Shown here one piece after another: positions 1-12,079 of a stretch of DNA of 64,000 nucleotides. Every line of letters starts with the position of its first letter. Position 1 is the stretch's first letter. The notes under the pieces were generated by a model, which saw nothing but the letters and a program-made list of their open reading frames with translations, did not search any database and was not told where the DNA came from. The stretch is from Coffea arabica (lineage: Eukaryota; Streptophyta; Magnoliopsida; Gentianales; Rubiaceae), in the NCBI RefSeq assembly GCF_036785885.1, contig NC_092317.1:7876501-7940500 (forward strand), given 5' to 3'. Made by a program: the position numbers and the translations under genes.

Positions 1-669
1 GTCGTCAAGATCAAATTTCTGAGCTAGCAATGTCCATTTGAATTCATTCTAACACTTGAACTATAAATTCCCAATACAATACAAAGCCCATTTCAGTTAT
101 ACGCACAAAATAGTCGCACCTTTTCTTTTGAGACCATTAAGAACCGCCCTCGTTGGCCTTGGAATCATCGAACTACGAATTCCGAGGTCCGCAGAATTCA
201 ACTTTTTCCATTGGGATGCCTTCTGACCATCTCCACCAATCCTTTCACTATCTTCATTTCCACCAACCCAACACAAAATCAGGGGAAAAAAAGACAAAAT
301 AAAAACTTCACAAAGAACAAAAACCCACCAATGAAAAAAAAAAAAAAAAAAACTAATCATACATAACCATCATTGAGAATTAAAAAAAAAGAAGAAAAGT
401 TTAAAAAATTACTTCTCTGGTTTTCTGCCTCATCAATTGTCTCCATTGCTGCTGCACAGCTCAAACGTACCTACAGAAATTAAAAAAAAAAAAAGAAAAG
501 AAAAGGGAACAAGAACAAAACTTTAGCAATAATTAAAGATAAAAACAATTATTAAATAAATAAATGAAAAAATACATATATATACTACTTGATGAAGGCA
601 AAGGCGGAGAGGACAGCGGAGGGAGATATAAGGGCGACAAGAATATCCGAAAGCAGTAGAAATTGCCAT
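1..669 (-). CDS. Polynucleotide adenylyltransferase / tRNA nucleotidyltransferase family protein, 5' exons only
   Basis: Partial gene running off the left edge. Three exons fit in phase: 589-669 (27 aa, ATG at 669), 413-470 and 120-251, all with GT donors and AG acceptors. The first exon gives a basic, Cys- and Arg-rich leader starting MAISTAFGYSCRPY, with the character of an organelle transit peptide. The third contains WKKLNSADLGIRSSMIP followed by RPTRAVLNGLKRK. As I remember the family, this block lies just before the nucleotidyltransferase core in plant PcnB-like proteins (At3g48830 and At5g23690), which add nucleotides to RNA 3' ends. The catalytic domain itself lies outside the window, so family assignment rests on the N-terminal block and on conserved neighbours. 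Exons 2 and 3 are short, and the donor of exon 2 (GTAATT) is the least certain junction. A 69-bp tandem duplication spans the start codon (see findings). Confidence 0.55.
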
Positions 670-789
670 TGATGAAATGTGTTTTTTTTTTTTTGGGGTT
701 TAATCAAAAAGACATTTCTAAGCAGTAGAAATTGCCATTGATGAAATGTGTTTTTTTTTTTTTTGGGGTTTAATCAAAAAGACATTTCT
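651..789. repeat. 69/70-bp tandem duplication across a start codon
   Basis: Two head-to-tail copies, 651-719 and 720-789, are identical apart from one extra T in a poly-T run (13 versus 14). Each contains the minus-strand sequence ATGGCAATTTCTACTGCT, so the start of the left-edge gene is present twice. Near identity indicates a recent duplication. Confidence 0.95.
718..738 (-). other. Upstream ORF of six codons (MAISTA-stop) made by the duplication
   Basis: In the distal copy the duplicated start codon (ATG at 738-736) is followed by GCA ATT TCT ACT GCT and then TAG at 720-718, because the copy junction follows the sixth codon. If transcription starts upstream of 738 on the minus strand, this is a minimal uORF ending about 48 nt before the main ATG. 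Confidence 0.6.
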
Positions 790-1600
790 TTCCTTGTTTT
801 AGTAGGAATTCAATTTAGGGGGAATCAGGGTTCAGGGTTTTAGAACAGTGAACTACTGAAAGTAAAGGAAAGTTTGAAATTTTGATGAAAAGGGAGAAAA
901 GGGAGAAAATGAATTGGAGATAAGGTTTAAGGAAGTGATTTGGGCTTTGATGTTTTTTCTGGGGCTGGAGATGGGCTTGACAAGAGTTAAGAAAACTGGT
1001 TTTTAAGCACCTTGGGCTCATACTATTATGGCTTTAGGTGTAGTTGCGTCCATTTCTATATTTGACTTGGGCTTTTAAAGTTGTTTGCCCAACTTAGTGA
1101 AGTGTGTTTTGAGTGATTCATTGCAATCTGGGCCTCCATCTCGCCCACGAAGAGAATTGGTCCTCTATGTTTACAAGCTAGTTCCAACCAGTCTAGACAG
1201 TTGGGATACGGGGTTTAGGCAAGTGGAAGTGGAATCTCACTCTTCGCTTGCTTGGAATTCATCTCATTCAGGATGTGCCAACACAAGTTAATTCAGTTAT
1301 GAATTGAATTAGGTAGTAATGTAAAAGGAATTATAAATAGAAAATCTTGTGTTCAAAACATTTCACTTATTTAAAAAAAAAAAAGTAGGCTCAATTGGTA
1401 AAGATGAGCCACTTTCTTATAAAAGGTTACATGTTTAAATATTACTGCTAACGTGAGAGCTGTATTGGTACATGATCTGTGAAAATCCTTGTAAATGATC
1501 TCCCCCATAAGTAACCTATAGTCTTGGAAGCATGCCTTAATCTATGATGATGACTGGAGTCGAATATACACGAACATTTTATATATATATATAAAAAAAA
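790..1600. other. Intergenic, upstream of the left-edge gene, with a possible SINE remnant near 1388-1440
   Basis: No gene is supported. At 1388-1440 a segment GGCTCAATTGGTAAAGA followed by GGTTACATGTTTAAATA resembles the A and B boxes of a tRNA-derived SINE, but I found no target-site duplication. An AT microsatellite lies near 1580. Confidence 0.3.
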
Positions 1601-1639
1601 ATTAGAGATGTTGACAAGGATCATATAGTCATTTCAATT

Positions 1640-1880
1640 TGGCAGGGAAAGTTAGAGAGTAAATGTATCAAGATTGGGAATGCCATTAAAACGTCTTTGG
1701 CACAAAGGTAACATGTGTGCAGATATTCTTGCAAAGACTATTCTTAATTTCTAGTTGGAGTTGCACTCTTTTCAGATCCTTTTGATGTTATCAAATCTCT
1801 CTTAGGAGCATATAATTAGATGTTGGTCATATTAGCGAATTTTAGCTGTCTTAAGGCATTCCTTTTGATCCCCTAAAAAG
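1640..1880 (+). pseudogene. LINE (L1-type) 3' remnant, RNase H-like tail
   Basis: The plus strand reads KGNMCADILAKT at about 1706-1741, then a stop. This resembles the end of the RNase H domain in plant L1-type retrotransposons, where R.GN.CAD.LAK is typical. Several stops interrupt it and no intact ORF remains. The fragment is short and its ends are not defined. Confidence 0.4.
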
Positions 1881-4800
1881 AGAAAAAAACATTATAGGTA
1901 GTGATGAATCTGCCAAATGAGTATGATTTATTTCTACTAACAGTACCTAAAGTTTATCTTAGACAATAAATCCATGACGCATGTTCAAAAAAATAACGCT
2001 TAAAAATTTTCTTAAAGGTTGAATCATCTTACACCCTGTGAAATTGCAAGTTGCAACTAAAGTACAAAATATTTCTCGACCGAAAATGAAAGATGTAAAG
2101 TGCAAAACTAACAGATTCTCACATTGAATTTTGTGTAAAAGGAGACATTGTTAAACTGGGTAAAAGGCAGAATCGACACAAAAGAAACAAAGCTAAGTAT
2201 AAGATCTACCACCCCTAAGTCCTCACAGGAATTTGTGGTAAAATGTTACCACGTCCCAAAAAACCAAAAAGATCAGAAGAGCAAAGCAAGAAAGGAAAAA
2301 GACCCGTGCGCTGAAAGGACTGAAAAATTAGGCTCAACTAGAAGACTGTCACCTTTCACCTTTGTTGTTTTTGAATTTTTCTTTGTGGTATCCAACTGTT
2401 TTTCCGTTAGTTATCATAAAAAAAGAAGACCAAAGTACGAAAGCACGGAACTTTTTGTTCTTTTCGAAAAACAAAAAATCGTTTTGATATCTCTCTAAAC
2501 TTGTATCATTATCAATCAAAATTGACATGCTTGTTTGGTCATTCTTCTTTTACGATAAAAATTGATTTCCCAGCCAGCTCTATTCATGTTGCATGCGACT
2601 TCCAAGTTGCAATCACAAGGACAACAACATTTTTTTTGAATAACAACATTGAATCTGCATTCCGCGTACTAGGGATAAGATTTATAGCTGCATGCATTCA
2701 TGAAAGATTGATTTGACGGCTTGAAATAGTTTCATCTCTTAGGACCATTTTCGTTCTTGATTTTGGCTGCCTTTGAAGGCAATTTCCCAGAAGAAGAATT
2801 TGTGACTATAGTTTTGTCATATATATGTTTTGGACCACTGTCTAGAATATTTTAGGTACGTACGGGCAAGAAATATTTGCTACCTTCTTTCAAATCAGAT
2901 GTATGTGTTTGTTCCTTCTTTCCCATCAAACATGTCACGATTTTCTTTCCAGAAAAAAAAAAAAAAAAAAAAAAGCAACTGCTAGGGTTCTAATTTTCAA
3001 ACAACATCAAGATACGGAGAACATAAGCTAGGCTATACAGATGATACCTGAAGATGCTAGTAATGGAGCAATGGAGGTAGCATGCTAGTTGAAAGCTATT
3101 CGACTATAGTATCTTTAGTTTCAATCCAAAGATAATAGCCAGTAATTAACAATATTCTGTACTTGATTGGCACAGAGCAGGCAGGTCAATGAGCCTCTAG
3201 ATGGACAAGAATAAAGATCAACTGCATGATGGAAAATACTGCTTATGTCAACGTCTATTTACTCCTCTAGCTAGCTTTTAAATCTACAAAGAAAAAGTTG
3301 TGGAATACGCACTTGTTAGCTTTGAGAGGATAATGGTAGACTTGTTTGGGAAAAAAATAAGTGAACTTGAAACACTTGAGTATAAGATTCTCTCTTGTTG
3401 CATATCATCAGTGGATAAGATTCTCACTTGGTTGGTTTCAGCCCCTCTAAATTGGATAACAATATGTAAGTAGGAAAAAAAAAAAAGGGACAGAATAGAC
3501 TGCAAACAATATAAGTAGAAACTCAAGTCGGAGTTTTGTTATTAAATGTTCATGAATGAATTTTGGACGGTCCAATAGGTTCCAGGCACTTGACATTTGC
3601 GCATGAAATTTCGTTATCCAAGGAGAATTTTGTGTTCCTGCAGCAAACGCCAGAAATGTTCCATCAGCTGGATGCATAAATCTACTTCTTGTCCATGTCT
3701 GTGTATAGTTGTGTGCATGGTGGCTGCTAAGAGTTGGTTTCCAAATTGCCTTTCTCCCTTAAATTTTCTATGCATAGAGCTTTTCGTATTCGTACGCATC
3801 CACTGGATGTTACAACTTGAAGAAATTGGTAGTAACAATTTACAAGTGAATTTCCTTAGCTAGAGATTTTGATGGATGAATAACTAACAAGTTAAGAAAG
3901 AAAATTCTGGGCATAACTTGGAAGTACGTGATATTAGGAAAAACTGAAATGATGTATGGCTGCTGCATTATATTGACAGCACAGGCATGTGTGATTAGCT
4001 CATAGGTGAAGAAGCTTGGGCACCTTTAGGAGGGCCTGAAGGGCTGAACTCAAGTTGGGCTGCCCCGTTACTTCTCCTACTGCACAAGCTATCTCACGTT
4101 AATAATTTGTGGAAGGCCAAAACTAAATTTGGTACAATAATATGAGAAAGAAAAGTATATATATATATAAAAAAAAAAGTTAAGGTAAACTTTGTCTCGT
4201 ACTATGCATCACACTCACTAAGAATATAATGGTAGAATTTTTTTTTTTAATTTTTTGTTAGTAATTAAGAGTGACAACAGCTGATAAATCGATTTTCTTA
4301 CTCATGCATGAAAGGAAAGAGAAACTAGATTAGTTGCATTCGATTTGATATTGGTTCTATAAGATTTCGATTGAATTTAATTTATCATCAACTAATCAAA
4401 TTACACGTCAACAAACATTAGTTGTCATTGAAGTTTTTGAGTACAGCTTGAATTCAACTCCACAGAGCATATATAGTACTGTGAAACTTATATGTTCAAA
4501 ACACTTGAATTCAGTTTCGTAAGAACATGTTAAACTTCAATCGGTTAAAGAAAAATCAAATTGATTAAGTTGGTTCAAACCCTTATCCTTAACCATTGAC
4601 TTGGTTAACAATTGGTCCATGTGCAAACTAAAAGGAAAAAATCTATAAGAAGTAGGGTAGGTTCACCCACATCCTGTGCTATTTCTCCTACATAAACATC
4701 ACGGTTTAGTTCTTTTTTGCTTTCTTAAAATTCAATAAGTATTAATTGAATAAAAAATAAATACAGTAGCTTCAAAAAAGTAATATATAATAGAAAATTA

Positions 4801-6208
4801 AAAAATACAGCAGAAAATTCATAAAAAATCTCATTTTTTTTTTATGTATTTTGGTTTTTTGAGTTTGTTAAATTTTGTGTATTACTCAATTAATATTTAT
4901 TGGATTTTAAGGAAACAAAAAAAAAATTAAAACATGATGTTTATATAGGAGAAATAGCAATATAATAAAAAGTGGGACAGAGAGTAACACAGAGTGTGGG
5001 ACAGAAGATCGGTTGCGAGGTTCACTCCATCCTTTTTGTTTTTGTTTTTTTTTTCCCTCTGTTTCTCTCCCTCGTCGTTTTCTTCTTCTTCTAGTTATTG
5101 CTTCTGCTCCTTATTTCGCGCTTCCTGTCCCGGACCAATCTTATCCAAGAATGGCCGTTGTTGAGTTTCCTTCTTCCAAATTACTTCCATCATTTTTCTC
5201 ATGAACAGATTTGCCATTTTGTCTTGGTCTTGAATGACAAAGCATTTATCATTCGTCATTTATCCAGGTCTTCATCGAAGTCTCTATATTCCCATCTGGC
5301 TAGCACCAAAGTCTTTGATTGATCCCAGAAGTTTGACAGTTCAATTTATCCAGGTCTTCACTTACTGAGCTTTAAATGTGAGGGCCATTTGAGTTCTGCT
5401 ATTTTCTGTGAGCATGAGGCTGACCCTTTTAGCCCAAAAATGTGCTACCAAACAATTCATAACCACCAAAAGTTTCGTTATACTCAAGAAAATCTACTCC
5501 TTTTTTTGAAACTTGAGATAAATGGGGCCATTAGGTCTAGAATTTCATTTCAGTCAGGTAATGTAACATTCGCCTAAATGGAAATTAGCTCTCCCTTCAG
5601 AACCATTCCTATAATAAGATAAGACAGTGAAGACCACCCCATCAATACGCTTTGGTAGAATCATTTAAATTAAAATAATTTCTTTTTTTGTCCGGTGCAT
5701 TAATTGGGATTCATTGAACTCTTTCCAAAAGTTCACAATTCAGTTATCCAAGTTTTAGAAACTCTGTATATAAAGTCTTCAAAGTCAATTCTATAAATCA
5801 ATTTCGTTCATTTGGACCCTAAATTTTTTCTTATCTCTCATTTCATGTGTACTCCACAAAATATTTTTAATAAAATTGATAATCATTTTGTCAAAGAAGA
5901 TCTAGTTACGCACATCACAGTAAGACTTTATAATTAAGTGAAGTATGCATTCGAGGTAGAGAATCCATTGTTGATAATTATAAAGCTATATTTTGTTTCT
6001 TCGATTACACTTTGAAGTTATATATGCGCTTATAATATCTGATACACAATAAGATTTCGGGTCAAATTTTAATTCTCATTTTGGTATAGGAATAGGAACC
6101 AATTGATCGACTAAATTGACTCCATTGTTTAAAATATATAAGACTTAAATGAAGAGAAATTCAAGTGCAAGAACTCAATGTTGGAATATTATGAAACCAA
6201 ACCGCTAA
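1881..6208. other. Intergenic, AT-rich
   Basis: No gene, RNA or bounded element could be supported. The segment contains poly-A runs (near 2950 and 3480), AT microsatellites (near 4155) and short chance ORFs without recognisable domains. A small phrase, TTTATCCAGGTCTTCA, occurs near 5260 and again near 5345. Confidence 0.5.
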
Positions 6209-6540
6209 GGCTCTGTTTGATTAGAAGGAAAGTTATACGGGAAAGTGAAGTGAAGGAAAGTGAGGTCAAGAAAAATGAAAATAAGTTTCCCATACACGTT
6301 TGGTTACTAAGAAAAATACTGAGAGAATATAAGAAGTTAATGACGGCTAGTAGCAGTTATTAAAACTTCTGTTAGTAACTAAATATTTTCCTTCAAAATC
6401 CTGCAAAATTTGCAAGACAGGAAAGTGCAGGAAAATGCAAGAAAATTTTTCAACGTTCCTGCCAACCAAACATGCATGAAGAAAAAAATAACTAACTTTC
6501 CTTCACTTTTCCACACTTTTCCCTGCAAATAAACACTATG
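6209..6540. mobile_element. Harbinger/Tourist-like MITE, degraded
   Basis: The left end GGCTCTGTTTGATTAGAAGG and the complement of the right end (CATAGTGTTTATTTGCAGGG) are imperfect terminal inverted repeats. Both lead into GGAAAGT-rich subterminal sequence. The element is flanked by TAA at 6206-6208 and 6541-6543, the usual 3-bp Harbinger target duplication. There is no coding content. Confidence 0.5.
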
Positions 6541-6635
6541 TAAAGGGACTTCGTTATTAATTTATCCTTTAGTTATTTCTCTCTAAAATACTAGTGATTA
6601 TCCATGTCATTTCCGAGTAACAACCAAACAGGTTC

Positions 6636-6816
6636 TTTTTTTTTTTTTTGTCGTAACGATAGGATTCCTATAACCTAACCTAGCCTAATCTAAGGGGAAG
6701 GGGGAGAGGACTCGATGTGAATAGAAATTTCATCGAAAATGGTCAACGAAAACCATCACATATTGTGACAATTTTGGTTCACGTATTGTGAAGACAATTT
6801 TGGTTCATGTATTGTG
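6636..6816 (-). mobile_element. SINE-like retroposon, minus orientation
   Basis: The insertion is bounded by a perfect 16-bp direct repeat ACAACCAAACAGGTTC at 6620-6635 and 6817-6832. It begins on the plus strand with a poly-T run (the poly-A tail of a minus-strand element). Its 3' half shares TCGTAACGATA and AACCTAGCCTA-type motifs with the element at 45145-45347. The 5' half contains about three tandem units of a roughly 25-bp ACAATAC...CAAAATTGTC sequence, unusual for a tRNA-derived SINE. Confidence 0.7.
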
Positions 6817-6832
6817 ACAACCAAACAGGTTC

Positions 6833-8496
6833 ATGAAAGAGTGAAATTGTGTTTCACATGTATCCAGTTGGCTTCACAGCTTATACTGCATCGTATCTGT
6901 ATACTACTAACCATAGTCATGATATCAAAGGAAAAACCTACTGCATTTATATATGCGAGCGGCCAAATATGTTCTGTCCATTTTGTTTCTCTCAAAAATG
7001 ATAAATCTAGTCTTTGGAATAAAAAATTAGAGCATGAAAATGCATGAACAAGGAACTCCAAGGCCATTGAATCCAGGATCACTCTAAAGTACCATGCACT
7101 TTAGAATTTTTAGTTTTGTCTCTTCAATTAAATTTGATCGAAGGTAAGGTATATGTCTCTTCGTCAAAGAGAAAATGAGTAGTTGAAGAAGACATGTTAA
7201 TTAATGCTCTATTCTTTGTGACTGCTGACAAGAAATTAAAAGGAAGGTATCCCATTCACTTCGGTGCCGACTACCTACTTGTTTTCAATAGTCAAACATG
7301 CTTCTAACTTGTGCCCAATTATTGTTTTTTTCTTGTTTCTGTTTATGATGTGTTCTTGGACACTGAAAAGTAGATGACAACAACTTATTTAGAGTAAATG
7401 GCAAAAAGAGCCACTACATTATTTGGAATTCTTTGTTTTGATCACTAGACATTTTATCTTGCCAAAATGGTCATTTAATTAATAAAATAAGGTATATTTT
7501 GTCACTCAACTAATAAAAAAAAATTACATTTTCAATCACTCAACTAATGAGACTAGATATATACACTTTTTGATCGCAAAATGCATGTAGTATTAATTAG
7601 TTGAAGGGCCACTTTGGATAAATAAAAAGTTTAATGAACAAAATAGGGAATTTTAAATAGTATAATGATAATTTGTGATATTTGCTTAATTATCTTTTGT
7701 CACTAGTGCATTCTTGATACGCGTTTCGCAGTAAACAATGATCCCAAGTTTTGTGTATCATTACTGCTTAAAAGTTGTGAATAAAATCCTTGGCACAACA
7801 CATTGGTTTGAGGAAATAGATTATCAATAAAACCATGGTGGAATCCTCATCTTTAATAGGAGAGGTGGATGGAATCATCGCTTATCAAACATTAACAAGT
7901 GGACGGATAGATAGATTGAATGGTTCGGAGTAATTTGAGTTAAAGATTTTAAGTTCGAAATCTTCTACTTATACTAAAAAAATTTAACAAAATAATCCCA
8001 ATTAAGGCGAAATAAAACACAATGACCCCATGTGGTGACATTTGATTGCGGAAGAATTTCTTTTAAAAGCTAATTTGTTGTTCTGATAATGGGCTAATTC
8101 GACTTTGACTAGAATTCTAGTGCCATCATTTGTCATGCATACATAACCAGTCTACCACTCCGTACTCTCCAGTTTCCTCGTGATAGGTCATGGTCGTTTA
8201 CCAGGCTGAAAAAGGAAGGCCCCAGTCCAAAGAAGCCAATTTAACCTCATGTCAATTAAGCTTTGGTCGTTCTACCCAGATGAAGTGCATAAAAGATTAA
8301 AGAATGAGTTCAGAAATTTTTACCTTCTAAGTTTTAACCAGACAAATCAGTAGAACAAAGCCAAGGCTTCCTTTCCTTAAAAGATTAACGTACAATATGT
8401 AGCAGGCAACGTCCTATATTTCAGCTTGACACCATTATTGGGATTGGGATATGTTTCTAACTTTAGGTTCTCTTTTATCTCAGAGCGGTCTATGGC
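6833..8496. other. Intergenic
   Basis: No gene is supported. A segment near 7905-7990 contains AAGTTCGAAATCTTC, reminiscent of a SINE B box followed by an A-rich end, but no target duplication was found. Confidence 0.4.
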
Positions 8497-8512
8497 AGTA
8501 AAATAAGTAAAA

Positions 8513-8651
8513 CCGCTGGGATTGATCCAATGGTCAGAAAAAGAGCTCTTAGAACTGTCTCTGCTGCTAGATTTAGAGTTCGAATTTTGAGTGTAATAAT
8601 TGAGGGTAGGAAGAGAATGAGGATGGGTGGGAGGTAAAAAAAAAAAAAGAA
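8513..8651 (+). mobile_element. SINE, plus orientation
   Basis: A 139-bp insertion is bounded by 16-bp direct repeats that match at 15 positions: AGTAAAATAAGTAAAA at 8497-8512 and AGTAAAATAAGTGAAA at 8652-8667. It contains AGAGTTCGAATTTTGA, like a pol III B box, preceded by GGGATTGATCCAATGG. It ends in a poly-A run interrupted by G. Confidence 0.75.
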
Positions 8652-8667
8652 AGTAAAATAAGTGAAA

Positions 8668-11600
8668 GACTAAAGCTAGACAAGCAAACCAAAGTAGCTA
8701 GCGCAGTTTGGTAACTTGTAGTTAACAACTCCTAATAGATACTCCAAAATTTATTCATTGAGGCACAACTTTTTCAACCCTAAAATAACGTTGATGTTGC
8801 AAAAATTACTATGAGTAATACATGAGCAAGCAAGCCTCAAAAATGTGCTGTATTTGTTGATATATCTTTGGTAGTCAGCTTAGTCATCATTTTTTTTTGT
8901 TCGATTAAAGTTTGTGTACTGTCACTTTCTGTTACCACCATGGGCTAGATTAGAGTATATCAACGAAGCAATAGTTCGATTATATATTATTCACCAACAC
9001 AGTTTTCATATCGATAGTAAAATTCAAAAACACAATTTTTTATTAAAAAGTAGTCAGCACTTATCAATTGATCTAACTTATCTTGACAATCAACTTAGTC
9101 ATTGATACAATAATTTGGTCCTCGAGACTACAGTCGCGTTGGCTATGAGATTCCAGTTGTCAAGCCAAGGAAATCTTGTGCGTGCGAGTAAAATTCAATT
9201 TTAAAGATCAAACACAAGTATCAATGTATCAACTTAGTCATCGATATACAATGATGCTTGTCTTAGGTCTTTATCGTTGAATTTTCCCTCCATGCAACAC
9301 ATTTCGATGCCGTGGACAACCGGAATCTCATAGCCTTTGCAAGACTCCTTTTTGTTTGAATACTAACCATTGCCAGCCATATTATCAGCTTTTAGAGATT
9401 TTCCAACGTCTTTCCACCTTGAAAAATTGTTCAATTAGAATTTGATTTGTACCTAGAAGTATTAATATTAGGACTTGATCGAGCATAAGTTGCCCCCACC
9501 AGTTGTATGTATCTCATTAGTCATAATATGTGGCTGAGCCTTCTGGTCCAAATTTAACCTGTAAAGGCAATTTGACAGCTTACCCGTTGCGTTTAGTAAT
9601 AGAGCGTACGTAAGGACAAATAAGAGAGGGCTGGGGGAAATAAAAAAATAAATAGAGTACGTACGGCCACGTTAGGTTACTGCAAGTCTTGGAAATTGGA
9701 ATAGATACATCCCCAGTCATTCAGCTCTTCTAGCCTACCAATCCAAACAAACAAGAAGAAACTTGCATTGCATTGATTGATTGATTGATTGATGTATCCT
9801 TCGACATGGGTATGGAAGGAGAACAAGAGATTCAGTAAGGAGCCTAGTGGTTAATCCAGGCTTTCTTTGAATTGTTAATTGTTAATCCATGGAAGAAACA
9901 TACTATTGGGGTCGTCTAGCTTGGGGTGTGGGTGCGTGGATTAGTGAAGCCACCTTGTAGCAGCAGCCTATGGAGGCTTGGCCCTTGTCGGGGTTTCAAT
10001 CCCACATCGGTCTTGGGGGAGAAGGGTTTGGGTAGATAAGTCTCCTTGGAGCCTTCAAAAGTTGCCGGCTTTTGAAGGTAACCCGGGACTTTAGATTTAT
10101 TTGCCGAATTCTTACTTTCGTAAGAAAATGCATGGAATTGAGGTCTCCTCTCCAGACATACTTGATTAATTTTGTACCTTAAGTCAGATGTGTTTAAAAG
10201 GAATTATTCAGATTTGTATTTGTGGAAGTAATTAGTCAATAACTACTTCAGAGTTTTTGGTCAATTTTTGGGAGCATTTCATGATTTTCTAGGTCTTATA
10301 TCCACAAACATCCTTCACTCTATCATAAGAAGAAGATGCTAATTGCTAATTTTGGCATATATATATATAGGTGAATTTTGTTTAACAATCTTGTAGTGTA
10401 TATGCATGCACAATAGATCTACGGAGCTTTCTTACCATATTAACCACCATTCTATCCTCAAACAGCAACAACAAGAGTCATATGTACCAGGACGAATGTG
10501 TCACAAAACCATTGAAACTTCCATATTCAAAAGGTGCAGGTACGATACCACATTAATGCACTGTGATTCATGAACCTGTTTTAGATGTTTATGAAACATG
10601 AAAATAATAGTTTTTTGACTGCCGTTGCCACGAAATCCACATGATCTTCTACCCTAGGCTCTTTCATTCTCAATTCTTCAACTAACAATGATTGTAGTTT
10701 CAAACTAGCAAAGCGTAGGCGTGAATGCATTGAGTTGACAGATAGCTGGAATTTCCATCCTGCAACATATTAGAAGGATGTCATTTTGAGATCATGAACA
10801 TATCTTCTGAAAATAGTGAAAACCATAAATGAGGGGACTCTGCGCCCAAAGAGTAAATCTTATATATACATTATCACGATTGGATGCATGACATATGTAT
10901 AAAATTTGGATTTCAAATTCAAATTCGAATTATGTGTCATACATCCAATGATGAAAGTGTATACACTGTCAGTATAGAATATTAATTAATGCTTAAAACA
11001 ATGGTTGAAAGTCAAAATTTTTGTCATCCAGTGACAAATGTTTTTGTGAGAAATTGGTCTCGAAATTCAGCAACAGTTTTTCTTTTGTTCCATCCAATTT
11101 ATTGCTTTTATCTGATTGCATCATTAGCATTTAATCAGAAAAAGCTTTTCTTACCAAGATGAAAAAGAAAAAGAATTAATATCGTCTCTTGCTTACCAAA
11201 GTTTTTTTTTAAAAAAAAAGAGAGCAGTGTTCACTTGTCAATCTTTCCTGCCAAGTATGATATCTCTGACTATGTTAATCTAAATGCTTGTAAAAAGCAA
11301 TGTGGGCGCAGAAGTTTCCGACCATGTATGAAAATTTCGATTAATCTCTATGTTAAACGAAAAAAATGAGGAAACAGGAGACGTATGAAATGCGATGTGT
11401 GAAGAATTATTCTTCTTTTTCTCATGTCCTAATTCTATGTAAAATTGATACAAAAGCATCTCTAATATAAGGGGCAGCATTTAAACATTAAGCATTTTAT
11501 ATCGATAAGATCAATTTTGCTTCTATTCCATCTGAATACTTTTTCTTTTTCCCTTGAACCGTGGGGATGGTATCAAAGCCAATGACCGTCGAATGATGTA

Positions 11601-11690
11601 AATAAGGTGGTCCAGACTTCTGTACTTTTCTCTTCTAAGTTTCATCCCAACTGTACAGGAGTAGCTCATTGAAAAGATTTAAAAAAAAAA
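8668..11690. other. Intergenic, with an unclassified repeat-like segment at about 9899-10140
   Basis: No gene is supported. Around 9980-10020 the phrase TTTCAATCCCACATCGG recalls sequences in small plant LTR/TRIM elements, but I could not find paired LTRs. A (TTGA)n microsatellite lies at about 9770-9793. The inverted pair CTTTTGAAGG / CCTTCAAAAG near 10050-10080 can form a short hairpin. Confidence 0.3.
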
Positions 11691-11691
11691 A

Positions 11692-12079
11692 ACCATAGTT
11701 CAGCGGATAAAAATTACTCTAAGGATAACAGGTTGACCTTCCCTAGGGATTCATATCGACCGGAAAGTTTGGCACCTCAATATCAGGACTTCGCCACCTA
11801 AGGCTATAGTACGTTATAAAAGTTGGACTGTTCGCCCATTAAACCAATATGTGAGCTGAGTTTAGAACGTCATGAAATAATTTAGTACGTTATAAGAGTT
11901 TGGCACCTCAGTATCAGGACTTCGCCACCTAAGGCTACAGTACGTTATAAGAGTTGGACTGTTCGCCCATTAAACCAATATGTGAGCTGAGCTTAGAACG
12001 TTATGAAATAATTCAGTCAATAATCGGCGTGAGCGTTAGAGCATTGAAAAGACATTTCCCTAATACAAGAGCGATTTCC
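11692..12079 (+). pseudogene. Decayed plastid 23S rRNA fragment (nuclear insertion of plastid DNA)
   Basis: The sequence follows domain V of plastid large-subunit rRNA: AGCGGATAAAAATTACTCT, AAGGATAACAGG, GGCACCTCAATATC, CTTCGCCACCTAAGGCT, GTTCGCCCATTAAACC, GAGCTGAGTTTAGAACGT, then GCGTTAGAGCATTGAAAAG. Against the plastid rRNA I know, most differences are C-to-T or G-to-A, as expected from methylated-cytosine decay in the nucleus. CTTCGCCACCT agrees with the plastid rather than the plant mitochondrial form. About 131 bp in the middle are tandemly duplicated. It cannot act as an rRNA. Confidence 0.88.
11771..12032 (+). repeat. 131-bp tandem duplication inside the plastid rRNA insert
   Basis: GGCACCTCA starts at 11771 and recurs at 11902, an offset of 131 bp, and following landmarks repeat at the same offset. 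The copies differ by several transitions (CTATAG versus CTACAG, GAGTTTAG versus GAGCTTAG). The duplication therefore occurred after integration began but before decay ended. Confidence 0.85.

Noticed and set aside
2148-2498. 116-codon plus-strand frame with a basic middle
   Set aside because: Lys-rich composition follows A-rich DNA, with no signal peptide, domain or neighbouring exon to support it.
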